The notes: generated by a model not told the origin, from the sequence alone. A stretch of 64,000 nt of DNA from Micropruina sonneratiae (GCF_025972045.1 NZ_JAPDHX010000001.1:333181-397180); one strand, 5' to 3'. Shown: positions 34,777 to 44,422, counted from the first letter of the stretch. Program-made: numbers and translations.

Positions 34777-35705
34777 CAGTTCGCGTGCAGCGCGGCGTTC
34801 AGTTCGAAAGAGCCACCCGTCGTGGGCCGCACCTGGACGGCGCCGGTCACCGAGTTGCGCAGGTACAGCAGGCCCGAGCGCCCGGACAGTTCGACCGCCT
34901 TGACCACCGAGCCGTCGGGCAGGGTCACCTTGGTGCCGGCCGTCACGTAGAGGCCCGCCTCGATCGTGCAGTCGTCGCCCAGCGAGATGCCGAGGCCCGA
35001 TTCGGCGCCGAGCAGGCAGCGTTCGCCGATGGTCACCTGTTCCTTGCCGCCACCGGACAGGGTGCCCATGATCGAGGCTCCGCCGCCGATGTCGCTGCCG
35101 TCGCCGACCACCACCCCGGCCGAGATCCGGCCCTCCACCATCGAGGTGCCGAGGGTGCCGGCGTTGTAGTTGACGAAGCCTTCGTGCATCACCGTCGTGC
35201 CGGACGCCAGGTGCGCGCCCAGCCGGACGCGGTCGGCGTCCGCCACCCGCACCCCCGAGGGCACCACGTAGTCGACCATCCTCGGGAACTTGTCGACCCC
35301 GAAGACGGTGACGTGCCCGCGGCTCACCTTGAGCGCGATCCGGACCTGTTCGAAGCCCTCCACGGCGCACGGGCCGGCCGACGTCCACACCACGTTCGGC
35401 AGGACGCCGAAGATGCCGTCGAGGTTCACCTCGCGGGGGCGCACCAGGCGATGGCTCAGCAGGTGTAGCCGCAGGTAGGCGTCCGAGGTCTTCGCGGGCG
35501 GCTCGTCCAGCTCGATCTCGACCTGCACCGCCTCGGTCCGGACGCCCCGCAGGTCGTCCTCGAACTGGGCTGCGACGAGGGGCTTGGGCGGGGTGTCGGC
35601 GGACGCCGGGCCGAGTTGCGGGTCGGGGAACCAGGTGTCCAGCACCTGTCCGGAGGCATGAATGCTGGCCAGGCCCCAGCCCCAGGCTGAGCGGGTGTCG
35701 GTCAT
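34776..35705 (-). CDS. dapD: Tetrahydrodipicolinate N-succinyltransferase
   Basis: A 309-residue actinobacterial-type DapD, transferring succinate from succinyl-CoA to tetrahydrodipicolinate in lysine/DAP synthesis. The C-terminal half is a left-handed beta-helix with hexapeptide repeats ([60 protein letters not shown]). The N-terminal 100 residues form the helical domain of the longer actinobacterial form. The ATG at 35705 is divergent from dapE, with 58 bp between, so the two genes probably share one promoter region. Confidence 0.93.
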   Translation of the reverse strand: MTDTRSAWGWGLASIHASGQVLDTWFPDPQLGPASADTPPKPLVAAQFEDDLRGVRTEAVQVEIELDEPPAKTSDAYLRLHLLSHRLVRPREVNLDGIFGVLPNVVWTSAGPCAVEGFEQVRIALKVSRGHVTVFGVDKFPRMVDYVVPSGVRVADADRVRLGAHLASGTTVMHEGFVNYNAGTLGTSMVEGRISAGVVVGDGSDIGGGASIMGTLSGGGKEQVTIGERCLLGAESGLGISLGDDCTIEAGLYVTAGTKVTLPDGSVVKAVELSGRSGLLYLRNSVTGAVQVRPTTGGSFELNAALHAN

Positions 35706-35763
35706 GCCGCCAGCCTACCGGCCGGCTCCGGACCCTCCCGGGGGCAGGCGCTAGGTTGAATCC

Positions 35764-36819
35764 ATGAAGCTGGACCCCCGCGGCGACCTGGTCACGCTGC
35801 TCACCGACATCGTCGACATCGAGTCGGTCAGTGGCAACGAGCGCGAACTGGCGGACGCCGTCGAGGCGGCCCTGGCCCCGCTGCCGCATCTGGCGGTGCT
35901 GCGCGACGGCGACACGGTCGTCGCCCGGACCGACCTGGGTCGCGCCGAGCGGGTGGTGATCGCCGGTCACCTCGACACCGTTCCCGTTGCGGGCAACCTG
36001 CCCGCCCGGATCAGCGACGGGCTGGTGTACGGGCGGGGGAGTTGCGACATGAAGGGCGGGGTCGCGGTGATGCTGGCGGTCGCGACCCAGCTGACCGCTC
36101 CCAACCGCGACCTCACCTGGATCTTCTACGACCACGAGGAGGTCGAGTCGGCGGCGAACTCGCTGACCCGGATCGCCGCACAACGGCCCGACCTGTTGGC
36201 GGGCGACTTCGCGGTGCTGATGGAGCCGTCGAACGCCCGGGTCGAGGGCGGCTGCCAGGGCACCCTGCGGTTCACCGTCACCACCACCGGCACCGCCGCC
36301 CACTCGGCCCGGTCCTGGAAGGGACACAACGCCATCCACGACATCGGCCCGGTGCTGGACCGGCTGCGCGATCACGTCGCCGAGCAGCCGGTGGTCGACG
36401 GGCTGCGTTTCCACGAGGGTCTCAACGCGGTCGCCATCAGCGGCGGCATCGCCGGCAACGTGATCCCCGACCGGGCCACCGTCACGATCAACTACCGCTT
36501 CGCCCCGCACCGCAGCGTCGAGCAGGCCAAGGCCTACGTCCGCGAGGTGCTGGCCGGCTTCGACCTCGAGGTGACCGACGCCGCCGCAGGCGCCCGGCCG
36601 GGACTCGACCGCCCGGCGGCCGCCGCCTTCGTCGAGGCGGTCGGCGGTGAGCCCTCCGCCAAGTTCGGCTGGACCGACGTCGCGCGCTTCTCCGCGCTCG
36701 GCGTCCCGGCGGTCAACTTCGGGCCGGGCAATCCCGAGAAGGCGCATGCCGACGACGAGTTCTGCCCGGTGGCGGACCTGTTCCGCTGCCGCGACGCGTT
36801 GCTGCGCTGGCTCGGCTGA
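35764..36819 (+). CDS. dapE: Succinyl-diaminopimelate desuccinylase
   Basis: A 351-residue M20-family zinc amidohydrolase that removes succinate to give LL-DAP. Metal ligands are seen in VIAGHLDTVP (His, Asp), GRGSCDMKGGVAVML (Asp), DHEEVES (Glu-Glu) and a late His in AHADDEFCP. The dimer/lid domain sits between residues 175 and 285 (GTAAHSARSWKGHNAIHDI). Length and motifs match the actinobacterial DapE group. It is divergent from dapD and followed by a short gap to the LCP gene. Confidence 0.93.
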   Translation: MKLDPRGDLVTLLTDIVDIESVSGNERELADAVEAALAPLPHLAVLRDGDTVVARTDLGRAERVVIAGHLDTVPVAGNLPARISDGLVYGRGSCDMKGGVAVMLAVATQLTAPNRDLTWIFYDHEEVESAANSLTRIAAQRPDLLAGDFAVLMEPSNARVEGGCQGTLRFTVTTTGTAAHSARSWKGHNAIHDIGPVLDRLRDHVAEQPVVDGLRFHEGLNAVAISGGIAGNVIPDRATVTINYRFAPHRSVEQAKAYVREVLAGFDLEVTDAAAGARPGLDRPAAAAFVEAVGGEPSAKFGWTDVARFSALGVPAVNFGPGNPEKAHADDEFCPVADLFRCRDALLRWLG

Positions 36820-36894
36820 CCCCCGGCAGCGTGCGGTCGGCCCAGCGCGACAGCACACCCGAGCGGGCCGGTGGGCGTCGTGGGAGACCCGGCC

Positions 36895-37938
36895 GTGTAC
36901 GCTTGCGTCGCCGCCGGTCCTTCGGGAGGGGACCGGGGCGACCTTGAGCCGACCCGGGGGGATCGGATTAGCGAGTTCCTGACCTATTCCGGCGCGCGGC
37001 CGCATCGGCCCCGCCTCCGGAGGTACCGGCGTGCGGGCGCGGGGTTGCTCGCCGTACTGCTGGCTGTTGCCATTGTGGCGGTCGCGGCTGTCGGATCGCT
37101 GTGGCTGGCCGTGGCCGGCATCCGCCGCGACCCGTCGCTGCTGCCGGGGCGCACCGACCCGGTGGCCCGGGCCGGGGTGGACGGCGCCCTGAACCTGATG
37201 CTGATCGGCACCGACGCGTCGTCGTCCGGTGCCGCCGAGGTGCTGCTGATGGTGCACGTGGACGCCGACCGCGACCAGGTGCACGTGCTGTCGGTGCCGC
37301 GCGAACTGCTGGTGCCGTTGAGCGGCGGCGGGCAGGAGCCGATCGGTGCAGCGTTCGCACGGGTCGGATCGGCCGGTGTGGTGACCGCGCTGGAGGACCT
37401 GCTGCAGGTCCGGGTCGACCATGTGGCGGTCACCAGGCTGGAGGCGATGGCGCGGCTGATCGACCTGCTCGACGGAATCACCGTGAACAACCCGCTCGCC
37501 TCGAGCGCCGACGGGCACGTGTTCACCCGCGGCCCGATCATCCTGCACGGCCAGGAGGCGCTCGCGTTCGTCCGGCAGGGCGACGGCCGGCCCGGCGACC
37601 TCGACCGGGCCGAGTCGCAGCGTCTGGTGCTGCAGGGCATCGTGGAACGCCTGCTGACCAGCAAGGCACTGCTCAACCCGGGCACCGTCAAGGCGGTGCT
37701 GAACCAACTGGCCGGCGACCTCGTCGTCGACTCGGGGCTCGACACCGCCGCGATGGTCCGGTTGTTCATCGACCTGCGGGTGAGCGTCAGCCACCGCGCG
37801 TTGCGCACCATCGAACTGCCCACCGCCGGCCGCGGCACCACGGCGTCCGGGGCGCCCTATCTGCGGCCGGACGCCGAGCGCATCCGGCGGCTCGGCGATG
37901 CGCTGACCACCGACCGGCTGGACGGCTGGGTGCGCTGA
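36895..37938 (+). CDS. LytR-CpsA-Psr (LCP) family protein, divergent
   Basis: About 347 residues with one N-terminal helix (GLLAVLLAVAIVAVAAVGSLWLAVA) and an extracellular LCP domain. Members attach teichoic acid or arabinogalactan-like polymers to peptidoglycan from polyprenyl carriers. LIGTDASSSGA, VLSVPREL, LIDLLDGITVNN and ALAFVRQGDGRPGDLDRAES mark the fold. The usual Arg-Ser-Asp after the first strand is replaced by GAAEVL, so activity may be altered. The start is uncertain: GTG 36895 has GGGAG at good spacing, GTG 36871 is longer, and no ATG exists before the helix. Confidence 0.75.
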   Translation: MYACVAAGPSGGDRGDLEPTRGDRISEFLTYSGARPHRPRLRRYRRAGAGLLAVLLAVAIVAVAAVGSLWLAVAGIRRDPSLLPGRTDPVARAGVDGALNLMLIGTDASSSGAAEVLLMVHVDADRDQVHVLSVPRELLVPLSGGGQEPIGAAFARVGSAGVVTALEDLLQVRVDHVAVTRLEAMARLIDLLDGITVNNPLASSADGHVFTRGPIILHGQEALAFVRQGDGRPGDLDRAESQRLVLQGIVERLLTSKALLNPGTVKAVLNQLAGDLVVDSGLDTAAMVRLFIDLRVSVSHRALRTIELPTAGRGTTASGAPYLRPDAERIRRLGDALTTDRLDGWVR

Positions 37939-37971
37939 ACCGGCGCCCGGCGTCCCACTAGTCTGAACGAC

Positions 37972-38712
37972 GTGAGCAAGCGCACGCGCACCCAGGGCCC
38001 GGTCATCCGCCGCCAGGGACAGGTTCAGGCCACCACCACCGACCAGCGGCTGCTCGCCGGCCGCGGCGACGCGGGCTGGGTGCACACCGACCCGTGGCGG
38101 ATCATGCGCATCCAGGCCGAGTTCGTTGAGGGCTTCGGCACGCTGGCCGAACTGGGCCCCGCCATCGGCGTCTTCGGCTCGGCCCGGACGCCGAAGAACA
38201 GCCCGGTCTGGCAGGCCGGGGTCGAGATCGGCCGCGGGCTGGCCGAGGCGGGCTTCGCTGCGATCACCGGCGGCGGGCCCGGCATCATGGAGGCGGTCAA
38301 CAAGGGGGCCGCGCAGGCCGGCGGGGTGTCGGTCGGGCTCGGCATCGAACTGCCCTTCGAGCAGTCGCTCAACAAGCACGTGACGCTCGGCATCAACTTC
38401 CGCTACTTCTTCGCCCGCAAGGTGATGTTCCTGAAGTACTCCAAAGGCTTCGTGGTGATGCCGGGCGGGTTCGGCACCTTCGACGAGCTGTTCGAGGCCC
38501 TGACCCTGGTGCAGACCCGCAAGGTGACCTCGTTCCCGATCGTGCTCTACGGCACCAGCTTCTGGGGGCCGCTGCTCGACTGGGTGCGCGACCAGGTGCT
38601 GGGCGGTGGCTACGTCTCCGAGGTCGATCTCGACCTCGTCACCGTCACCGACAATGTCGAGGACGTGATCCGCGCGGTGACCGCGCCACGGCCCGCCGGC
38701 AGCGGGACGTGA
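37972..38712 (+). CDS. LOG-family Rossmann-fold protein (TIGR00730 type)
   Basis: A 246-residue protein of the LOG family, whose plant and several bacterial members are cytokinin riboside 5'-monophosphate phosphoribohydrolases. The active-site motif PGGFGTFDELFEAL and the preceding GGGPGIMEAVNKGA are intact. An Arg in GSARTP and the lysine of RKVTSFP fit the nucleotide pocket. It may hydrolyse AMP-type nucleotides. The GTG start at 37972 is 33 bp after the LCP stop. I recall a LOG gene near dapE in mycobacteria (Rv1205), so its place is probably ancestral. Confidence 0.88.
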   Translation: MSKRTRTQGPVIRRQGQVQATTTDQRLLAGRGDAGWVHTDPWRIMRIQAEFVEGFGTLAELGPAIGVFGSARTPKNSPVWQAGVEIGRGLAEAGFAAITGGGPGIMEAVNKGAAQAGGVSVGLGIELPFEQSLNKHVTLGINFRYFFARKVMFLKYSKGFVVMPGGFGTFDELFEALTLVQTRKVTSFPIVLYGTSFWGPLLDWVRDQVLGGGYVSEVDLDLVTVTDNVEDVIRAVTAPRPAGSGT

Positions 38713-38724
38713 GAGGATCGCCGC

Positions 38725-39198
38725 ATGCAGTGGGTGTTGTGGATGATCGCCGTCGGCGTGCTGGGGTTGGCCGCCGTGGCGGCGTCCGGACGACTGGGTG
38801 AGCTGCCGGGGACGGTGACCGACACCCCGCGTCCGCACATACCGACCGGACCGATCGCGGGCGACGACCTGCGGGGGCTGCGGTTCGCGGTGGTGCCGCG
38901 CGGATACTCGATGGATCAGGTGGACGAGCTGCTGGACCGGCTGGCCAGGCAACTCGACCGCCACCGCACGCCGGGGGCCCCTCGCATCCAGGTCGTCGAA
39001 CACCCCGCCGACGGCCCGGCGGACGGTCCCATCGAGGAGGAGGGGAGCGGGTGGGCCGCCGAGGCGTCCGGACCGACGGAGGGCTCGCCCGTCGATCCCC
39101 CCGACCCGGCCGCACAGGGCGACGACAGGAGCTCCGGGCACGGGACACAGCCGTCTGGAATAATGGACGACGGAAGTCCCCAACCAGAACGAGGGTGA
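38725..39198 (+). CDS. DivIVA-domain membrane protein
   Basis: A 157-residue protein with one N-terminal helix (VLWMIAVGVLGLAAVAA) and a short cytoplasmic segment that carries the DivIVA-like motif FAVVPRGYSMDQVDELLDRL. The C-terminal 70 residues are acidic, Pro/Gly-rich and probably disordered. Such proteins are linked to polar growth and division in actinobacteria. It starts 12 bp after the LOG stop and is followed 3 bp later by the DUF3117 gene, so the three are likely one transcript. It resembles the position of Rv1209 in mycobacteria (from memory). Confidence 0.75.
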   Translation: MQWVLWMIAVGVLGLAAVAASGRLGELPGTVTDTPRPHIPTGPIAGDDLRGLRFAVVPRGYSMDQVDELLDRLARQLDRHRTPGAPRIQVVEHPADGPADGPIEEEGSGWAAEASGPTEGSPVDPPDPAAQGDDRSSGHGTQPSGIMDDGSPQPERG

Positions 39199-39201
39199 GC
39201 A

Positions 39202-39375
39202 ATGGCAGCAATGAAGCCGCGGACCGGCGACGGGCCGATCGAGGTGGCCAAGGAAGGGCGCGTGATCGCCATGCGGATCCCTGCCGAGGGCGGCGGCCGC
39301 CTGGTCATCGAAATGAATGCGGCCGAGGCGGCAGAGCTTCATCAGGCCCTGAACGGCATCGTCAATCCCGCCTGA
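39202..39375 (+). CDS. DUF3117 small conserved actinobacterial protein
   Basis: A 57-residue protein matching the DUF3117 family almost completely: MAAMKPRTGDGPIEVAKEGR at the start, then RLVIEMNAAEAAELHQAL. The family is confined mainly to Actinomycetota, is very well conserved and has no assigned function. GAGGGTGAG precedes the ATG. It lies 3 bp after the DivIVA gene and is followed by a strong hairpin terminator. This gene is easy to miss because of its size. Confidence 0.92.
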   Translation: MAAMKPRTGDGPIEVAKEGRVIAMRIPAEGGGRLVIEMNAAEAAELHQALNGIVNPA

Positions 39376-39404
39376 ACGCGGTCGCCGACAACACACACAC
39401 GACG

Positions 39405-39430
39405 AGGCCCCCGGTGTGAACCGGGGGCCT
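39405..39430. terminator. Strong hairpin terminator between DUF3117 and glgA
   Basis: AGGCCCCCGG pairs perfectly with CCGGGGGCCT around the loop TGTGAA, followed by TTTGT on the plus strand. It lies between convergent genes and probably serves both. Confidence 0.9.
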
Positions 39431-39448
39431 TTGTGCTTCCGGGGCCGG

Positions 39449-40636
39449 TCAGCCGTGCGCGGCGATCGCCCGCTCGTACACGTCGACGGTCTCCTGGGCG
39501 ATCTTCTCCCAGCTGAACTCGTCGATGCAGCGCTGCCGGCCGGCCAGGCCCATCTGGCGTGCCCGGTCGCGGTCGCGGGTGAGGCTGTTGACCCGCTCGG
39601 CGAACGTCGCCTCGAAGTTCTCGATGAACGCCGGATCGCCGGCCTGTTCGGGGTCGTAGGGCACCAGCAGCCCGGTCTCGCCGTCGACCACCACCTCGGG
39701 AATGCCGCCGACGGCCGATGCGACCACGGGGGTCTCGCAGGCCATCGCCTCCAGGTTGACGATGCCCAACGGTTCGTAGATCGACGGGCAGGCGAACAGC
39801 GTCGAATGGGTCAGCACCTGTCGCACCGAGGCGCGGGGCAGCATCTCCTGCACCCACTTCACGCCGCTGCGGGACTTGTCCAGTTCGGCGAAGGCGGCAT
39901 TGAACTCGGCCGCGATCTCCGGGGTGTCCGGCGCGCCGGCCAGCAGCAGCACCTGGGTGTCGGGGTCGAACTGCTGGGCGGCCCGGACGAGGTGGATCAG
40001 CCCCTTCTGCCGGGTGATCCGGCCGACGAAGGTGACGATCGGCCGGTCACGGTCGACGCCGAGGGAGTCGATCACATCGGTGTTGGTGTCGGGTTTGAAC
40101 TCTTCGGGGTCGATCCCGTTCTTCACCACGTGGATCTTGTCGTCGTCGACGAACGGGTAGGCGTTCTTGATGTTCGCGATCATCGCCGCCGACACCGCGA
40201 TGATGGCGTCCGCCTCGGCGTAGGCGGTCTTCTCGATCCACGAACTGACCCGGTAGCCGCCGCCCAGCTGCTCGACCTTCCAGGGCCGGTCGGGCTCCAG
40301 CGAGTGGGCGGTGACCACGGTAGGGACGTCCTGGAACCTGCCGGCCACGATGCCGGCGAACTGGGCGTACCAGGTGTGGGAGTGGATGACGTCGACCTCT
40401 GGGATCGCCGCCGCCATCGACATATCGGCGCCCAGGGTGCGCAGCGCGGCGTTGGCTCCCGGCGGGTAGTCCTCGGGGTGCGCCGTCGCTCCCTCGCGCG
40501 GCTCGCCCATGCACTGCACGTCGACCAGGTCGCAGAACTTGCGCAGCTGCGGAACCAGCTGACCGACGTGGACGCCGGCGCCGCCGTAGATGTGCGGAGG
40601 GTACTCACGGGTGAGGATGGATACACGCAATGCCAT
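39449..40636 (-). CDS. glgA: Glycogen synthase, actinobacterial GT4 type
   Basis: A 395-residue GT-B enzyme. The N-terminus [20 protein letters not shown] carries the glycine-rich ADP-glucose loop. The donor domain has [11 protein letters not shown] and [20 protein letters not shown] with the catalytic Glu pair. This GT4 form, called GlgA or GlgM in actinobacteria, makes glycogen or maltose-1-phosphate from ADP-glucose. The ATG at 40636 gives MALRVSI; longer in-frame codons upstream are low-quality. It is divergent from glgC, sharing a 152-bp control region. I cannot tell glucan elongation from GlgM activity. Confidence 0.9.
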   Translation of the reverse strand: MALRVSILTREYPPHIYGGAGVHVGQLVPQLRKFCDLVDVQCMGEPREGATAHPEDYPPGANAALRTLGADMSMAAAIPEVDVIHSHTWYAQFAGIVAGRFQDVPTVVTAHSLEPDRPWKVEQLGGGYRVSSWIEKTAYAEADAIIAVSAAMIANIKNAYPFVDDDKIHVVKNGIDPEEFKPDTNTDVIDSLGVDRDRPIVTFVGRITRQKGLIHLVRAAQQFDPDTQVLLLAGAPDTPEIAAEFNAAFAELDKSRSGVKWVQEMLPRASVRQVLTHSTLFACPSIYEPLGIVNLEAMACETPVVASAVGGIPEVVVDGETGLLVPYDPEQAGDPAFIENFEATFAERVNSLTRDRDRARQMGLAGRQRCIDEFSWEKIAQETVDVYERAIAAHG

Positions 40637-40788
40637 GCACGGATCGTGGCACACCGCGGCGGGCCTGGGGAGGGGTTGGCGCGGGACTTGGGCCGAATCG
40701 GCGGCATCCGCCCAAGCCAGTGCCGAACCGGCGGACAATTTCATCGTTAGGACTGTCCCCCGCGTCCGGGTGGCCCTATGTTCGGAGC

Positions 40789-42006
40789 ATGACTGTTCCG
40801 AACGTCCTGGCCATCGTTCTCGCCGGGGGCGAAGGCAAGCGGTTGATGCCACTGACGGCCGACCGCGCCAAGCCGGCCGTACCCTTCGGTGGCACCTACC
40901 GACTGATCGACTTCGTGCTGTCCAACCTGGTGAACTCCGACCTGCGCAAGATCTGCGTGCTCACCCAGTACAAGTCGCATTCGCTCGACCGGCACATCTC
41001 GGTGACCTGGCGGATGTCGACGCTGCTCGGTGCGTACATCACCTCGGTCCCGGCGCAGCAGCGCACCGGAAAGCAGTGGTACCAGGGCAGCGCCGACGCC
41101 ATCTTCCAGTCGATGAACCTGATCAACGACGAGGATCCCGACTACGTGGTGGTCTTCGGCGCGGACAACATCTACCGCATGGACGTGGGGCAGATGCTCG
41201 ACCAGCACATCGAGTCGGGCTTCGGTTGCACCGTGGCCGGCATCCGGGTGCCGCGGGCGGAGGCGACCGCCTTCGGGGTGATCGACGCCGACGAGAACGC
41301 CAAGATCAAGACGTTCCTGGAGAAGCCGGCCGACCCGCCGGGGCTGCCGGACAGCCCCGAGGAGTCGTTCGCCTCGATGGGCAACTACATCTTCACCCGC
41401 AAGGCGTTCGTCGAGGCGTTGAACGACGACGCGTCGCGCGACACCAAACACGACATGGGTGGCAACATCGTCCCCGATTTCGTCAATGCCGGCGACGCCG
41501 GCGTGTACGACTTCACGCTGAACGCCGTGCCCGGCGTGACCGAACGCGACAAGAACTACTGGCGCGACGTGGGCACCCTGCAGGCCTACCACAACGCCCA
41601 CATGGACCTGATCTCGGTCGATCCCGACTTCAACCTGTACAACCGCAAGTGGCCGATCTTCACCGACCAGGCGCAACTGCCCGGGGCGAAGTTCACCCTG
41701 CGCGGCAACGCCGAGGATTCCATCGTCAGCGCCGGCTGCATCATCTCCGGCGGTGACGTGGACCGGTCGGTGCTGTCGCCGAACGTGGTGGTCGACAAGT
41801 GGGCGAAGGTCGAGGAGTCGATCATCTTCCCCGGCTCCCGGATCGGCCGCAACGCGGTGGTGCGCCGGGCCATCCTGGACAAGAACGTGCACATCCCCGA
41901 CGGTGTCGAGGTCGGCGTCGACCCCGAGCACGACCGGGCCCGCGGGTTCTACGTCGAGGACGGCCTGACCGTGGTGCCGAAGAACTTCCCGGTACCCAGC
42001 CCGTAG
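40789..42006 (+). CDS. glgC: Glucose-1-phosphate adenylyltransferase
   Basis: A 405-residue ADP-glucose pyrophosphorylase, the committed step of glycogen synthesis. The nucleotidyl loop is [20 protein letters not shown], followed by [10 protein letters not shown] (Asp for metal) and FLEKPADPP (Lys for glucose-1-phosphate). The C-terminal beta-helix shows [20 protein letters not shown]. The ATG at 40789 yields the standard N-terminus. Divergent pairing with glgA is the classical actinobacterial arrangement. Activity is usually controlled allosterically by phosphorylated sugars. Confidence 0.96.
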   Translation: MTVPNVLAIVLAGGEGKRLMPLTADRAKPAVPFGGTYRLIDFVLSNLVNSDLRKICVLTQYKSHSLDRHISVTWRMSTLLGAYITSVPAQQRTGKQWYQGSADAIFQSMNLINDEDPDYVVVFGADNIYRMDVGQMLDQHIESGFGCTVAGIRVPRAEATAFGVIDADENAKIKTFLEKPADPPGLPDSPEESFASMGNYIFTRKAFVEALNDDASRDTKHDMGGNIVPDFVNAGDAGVYDFTLNAVPGVTERDKNYWRDVGTLQAYHNAHMDLISVDPDFNLYNRKWPIFTDQAQLPGAKFTLRGNAEDSIVSAGCIISGGDVDRSVLSPNVVVDKWAKVEESIIFPGSRIGRNAVVRRAILDKNVHIPDGVEVGVDPEHDRARGFYVEDGLTVVPKNFPVPSP

Positions 42007-42019
42007 GTTCTGCCCATCC

Positions 42020-42045
42020 GCGGACGCCGGCGTGCCGGCGTCCGC
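42020..42045 (+). terminator. Hairpin after glgC, probable terminator
   Basis: GCGGACGCCGG (42020-42030) and CCGGCGTCCGC (42035-42045) pair perfectly around CGTG, 14 bp after the glgC stop. No T-run follows. Confidence 0.6.
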
Positions 42046-42133
42046 TTGGTGGGGTGCCCCGATTCGGGTCTGGGGGCGTGGCCGGGCGTCCGCTCGGTGG
42101 GGTGCACCGACTCGGGTCAGGAGTTACCGCCCC
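42038..42133. repeat. Two 48-bp tandem repeats downstream of glgC
   Basis: Units starting at 42038 and 42086 share GCGTCCGCTYGGTGGGGTGC and the following CCGAYTCGGGT. They overlap the hairpin at 42020 and lead into palindrome family D copy 2; nothing else is seen in the 294-bp gap. Confidence 0.7.
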
Positions 42134-42157
42134 GGCGTCCGCACCGCGGGGGCCGCG

Positions 42158-42257
42158 GTTCTCAGCAACGCCCACTGTTCTCGCATAGCCCGGCTGTTCT
42201 CGTGTTGTGACGCGAAAGTAGGCGCGCGACCCGAAAGTAGTCAGCGTTGATGAGAAC
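42158..42257. repeat. 100-bp nested palindrome, family D copy 2
   Basis: Outer arms GTTCTCAGCAACG and CGTTGATGAGAAC are inverted copies. The interior contains TGTTGTGACGCGAAAGTAG, exactly as in copy 3. It sits between glgC and the convergent O-methyltransferase gene. Confidence 0.85.
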
Positions 42258-42300
42258 GCACTCCCGCCGGTGACGGCTTGCCCGATCCCCGGGCAGGCCC

Positions 42301-42960
42301 TCAGGCCTTGACGGCCACCAGCAGCCCGTCACCGATCGGCAGCAGGGTGGCGGTGAAGTCCTCGATCTCCTGCACCGCCTCGAGGGCCTCCCGGATGATC
42401 AGGGTCTCATCGTCCTCGTTGGCCTCGTCGGCCACGTGGCCCTTCCACAGGGCGTGGTTGAGCACCAGCACACCTCCGCTGCGGAGCAATCGCTGTGCCT
42501 GGGCCACGTACTCGACGAACTCAAGCGGGTCGCCGTCCACCACGACCATGTCGTAGGCGCCATCGCTGAGCTTGGGCAGCACGCTGAGCGCGGCGCCGGC
42601 GATCAGCCGGGCCCGCCGGTTCGGGACGCCCTCGGCCGCGAACACCTGCCGGGCGGCGACCTGATGCTCGTTCTCCAGATCGATGCTGGTCAGGATGCCC
42701 TCGGGCACCATGCCGCGCAGCAACGCCAGCCCGGACACCCCGGCGCCGGTGCCGATCTCGACCACGGCGCGGGCCTTGAGCAGGGTGGCCAGCAGGGTCA
42801 GCGCCGACGTGACGCCCTGGCTGGCGCCGCTCAGGCCGAGCTGGCGGCTGGCCGCCCGGGCCAGCCGCATGGTGTCGTCGTCGGCAACGAACGACTCGGA
42901 GAACCCCCAGGACGGGGACGGGGTGGCAGCCTTGGCCGCCGAGCGCGATGCAGGACTCAC
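42301..42960 (-). CDS. O-methyltransferase (class I SAM-dependent)
   Basis: A 219-residue methyltransferase of the catechol/caffeoyl-CoA type. The SAM motif is VVEIGTGAGVSGLALL, followed by SIDLENEHQVAAR (acidic end of strand 2) and DMVVVDGDPLEFVEYV (metal and substrate side). It would methylate a catechol or similar hydroxyl. The start may be GTG 42960 or GTG 42969; both are preceded by GTGAGG-like sites. A longer frame to 43515 is antisense to dapA. In mycobacteria a homologous gene (Rv1220c, from memory) lies beside sigE, which is absent here. Confidence 0.83.
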   Translation of the reverse strand: MSPASRSAAKAATPSPSWGFSESFVADDDTMRLARAASRQLGLSGASQGVTSALTLLATLLKARAVVEIGTGAGVSGLALLRGMVPEGILTSIDLENEHQVAARQVFAAEGVPNRRARLIAGAALSVLPKLSDGAYDMVVVDGDPLEFVEYVAQAQRLLRSGGVLVLNHALWKGHVADEANEDDETLIIREALEAVQEIEDFTATLLPIGDGLLVAVKA

Positions 42961-43038
42961 AGGCCTCACCCTACCGAAGCCGTGCGGCCCGGCGCCGCCT
43001 CGCCCACCACGCAGGGGGGCCCCGTTACACTGCCCACC

Positions 43039-43920
43039 ATGTCCCAGCCTGTCTTCGGCCGTGTGCTCACCGCGATGGTCACCCCGTTCACCGCTGACGG
43101 GGCGGTCGACCTGGCGCAGGCACGAAAGCTCGCGGCGTACCTGGTCGACGAGCAGGCCAATGATTCGCTCGTCATCAACGGCACCACCGGCGAGTCGCCG
43201 ACCACCTCGGACGCAGAGAAGGCCGAGCTGCTGGCCGTGGTGAAGGACACCATCGGCGACCGGGCCAAGGTCGTCGCCGGGGTGGGCACCAACGACACCG
43301 CGCACACCCTCGAGCTCGCGTCCCAGGCAGCGGCCGCCGGAGCCGACGGCCTGCTGGTCGTGACCCCCTACTACTCCAAGCCGCCGCAGGACGCCCTGGC
43401 CGCGCACTTCACCGCCGTCGCCGACGCGACCGACCTGCCGGTGTTGCTGTACGACATCCCGCACCGGGCAGGGGTGCCGATCGAGACGCCGACCCTGATC
43501 GCGCTGGCCGAGCACCCCAACATCGTCGGGGTCAAGGACGCCAAGGGCAACGCGGTCGCCTCCGCCCAGGTGATCGCCGCCACCTCACTGGCCTTCTACT
43601 CCGGCGACGACGCGTTCACGCTGCCGCTGCTCAGCGTGGGCGGGGTCGGTGTGGTCGGCACATCCACGCACTTCACCGGTGCGCGGATGAAGGCCCTGAT
43701 CGAGCAGTTCCTGGCCGGCGACGTGGCCGGTGCGGCCGGCGCGAACGCGGCGCTGCTGCCGGTGTTCACCGGAGTGTTCGCCACCCAGGGCTGCATGCTG
43801 GTCAAGGCCGGGCTGGCCGCCCGCGGTTTCGCGCCAGCGGTGCTGCGGCGTCCGTTGCTGCCGGCCTCACCCGAGCAGTCGGACGCCTTCGTGGCACTGC
43901 TGGACGCCGCGGGCCTGTGA
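43039..43920 (+). CDS. dapA: 4-hydroxy-tetrahydrodipicolinate synthase
   Basis: A 293-residue class I aldolase joining pyruvate and aspartate semialdehyde, the first step of the lysine/DAP branch. Motifs are VINGTTGESPTTSDAEKAEL, the Tyr in VVTPYYSKPPQ, LLYDIPHRAGV and the Schiff-base Lys in IVGVKDAKGN. Length is normal. The ATG is the first in frame after the divergent O-methyltransferase start, with 78 bp between. It stands apart from dapC-D-E in the same window, and is followed by tatB 38 bp later. Confidence 0.94.
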   Translation: MSQPVFGRVLTAMVTPFTADGAVDLAQARKLAAYLVDEQANDSLVINGTTGESPTTSDAEKAELLAVVKDTIGDRAKVVAGVGTNDTAHTLELASQAAAAGADGLLVVTPYYSKPPQDALAAHFTAVADATDLPVLLYDIPHRAGVPIETPTLIALAEHPNIVGVKDAKGNAVASAQVIAATSLAFYSGDDAFTLPLLSVGGVGVVGTSTHFTGARMKALIEQFLAGDVAGAAGANAALLPVFTGVFATQGCMLVKAGLAARGFAPAVLRRPLLPASPEQSDAFVALLDAAGL

Positions 43921-43958
43921 CACAGCCGGTTCCCAGCCGGCCGCACTAGGCTCTCGCC

Positions 43959-44369
43959 ATGGATTTCAACGCGAGCGAGGTCATCCTCCTGCTCGTGTTG
44001 GCCATCGTGCTGTTCGGGCCGGAGAAGTTGCCCGAGCTGGCCCGCAAGGCGGCCAGAGTCCTGCACTATGTGCGCCGGATCGCCAACGATGCCCAGGGCA
44101 GGCTGCGCGAGGAGCTCGGCCCCGAGTACGCCGACCTGAACCTGGCCGACCTGAACCCGAAGGCGTTCGTCGCCAAGCACCTGGGCCCCGACGCCACCGC
44201 CGAGCTCGACGACGTGGCCGCCGAGTTGAAGGGCGCCCGCACCAGCCTGGACGCCGCCGTGGCCGGCTCGGGCGACGAGGAGACAGAGCGCCCGGCGTCC
44301 GCCGATGCGATGGCGGCCGCGACGCCATCGGCCCGTCCGGCGACCCCGTTCGATCCGGAGGCCACCTGA
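43959..44369 (+). CDS. tatB: Twin-arginine translocase subunit TatB
   Basis: A 136-residue protein with one N-terminal helix (EVILLLVLAIVLFGPEKLPEL), the Gly-Pro hinge and an amphipathic helix, then a long charged tail. The FGPEKLPEL hinge and long tail favour TatB over TatA. TatB recognises folded proteins with twin-arginine signals at the cytoplasmic membrane. TatA/TatC are not in the window. The tail ends in Ala/Pro-rich low-complexity sequence. Following genes encode a CBS/MgtE-N protein and a DUF1003 protein, an order I recall from mycobacteria. Confidence 0.88.
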   Translation: MDFNASEVILLLVLAIVLFGPEKLPELARKAARVLHYVRRIANDAQGRLREELGPEYADLNLADLNPKAFVAKHLGPDATAELDDVAAELKGARTSLDAAVAGSGDEETERPASADAMAAATPSARPATPFDPEAT

Positions 44370-44422
44370 CCGGTGCGCGTCCGCTCCTGACCGGGGCGGG
44401 CCGGACGCGATACCCTCCACCC

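Noticed and set aside
33934-39396. Apparent 1820-residue minus-strand protein
   Set aside because: Only its last 280 codons (33934-34776) are coding; the rest is antisense to dapE, LCP, LOG and DivIVA genes and overlaps dapD in another frame.
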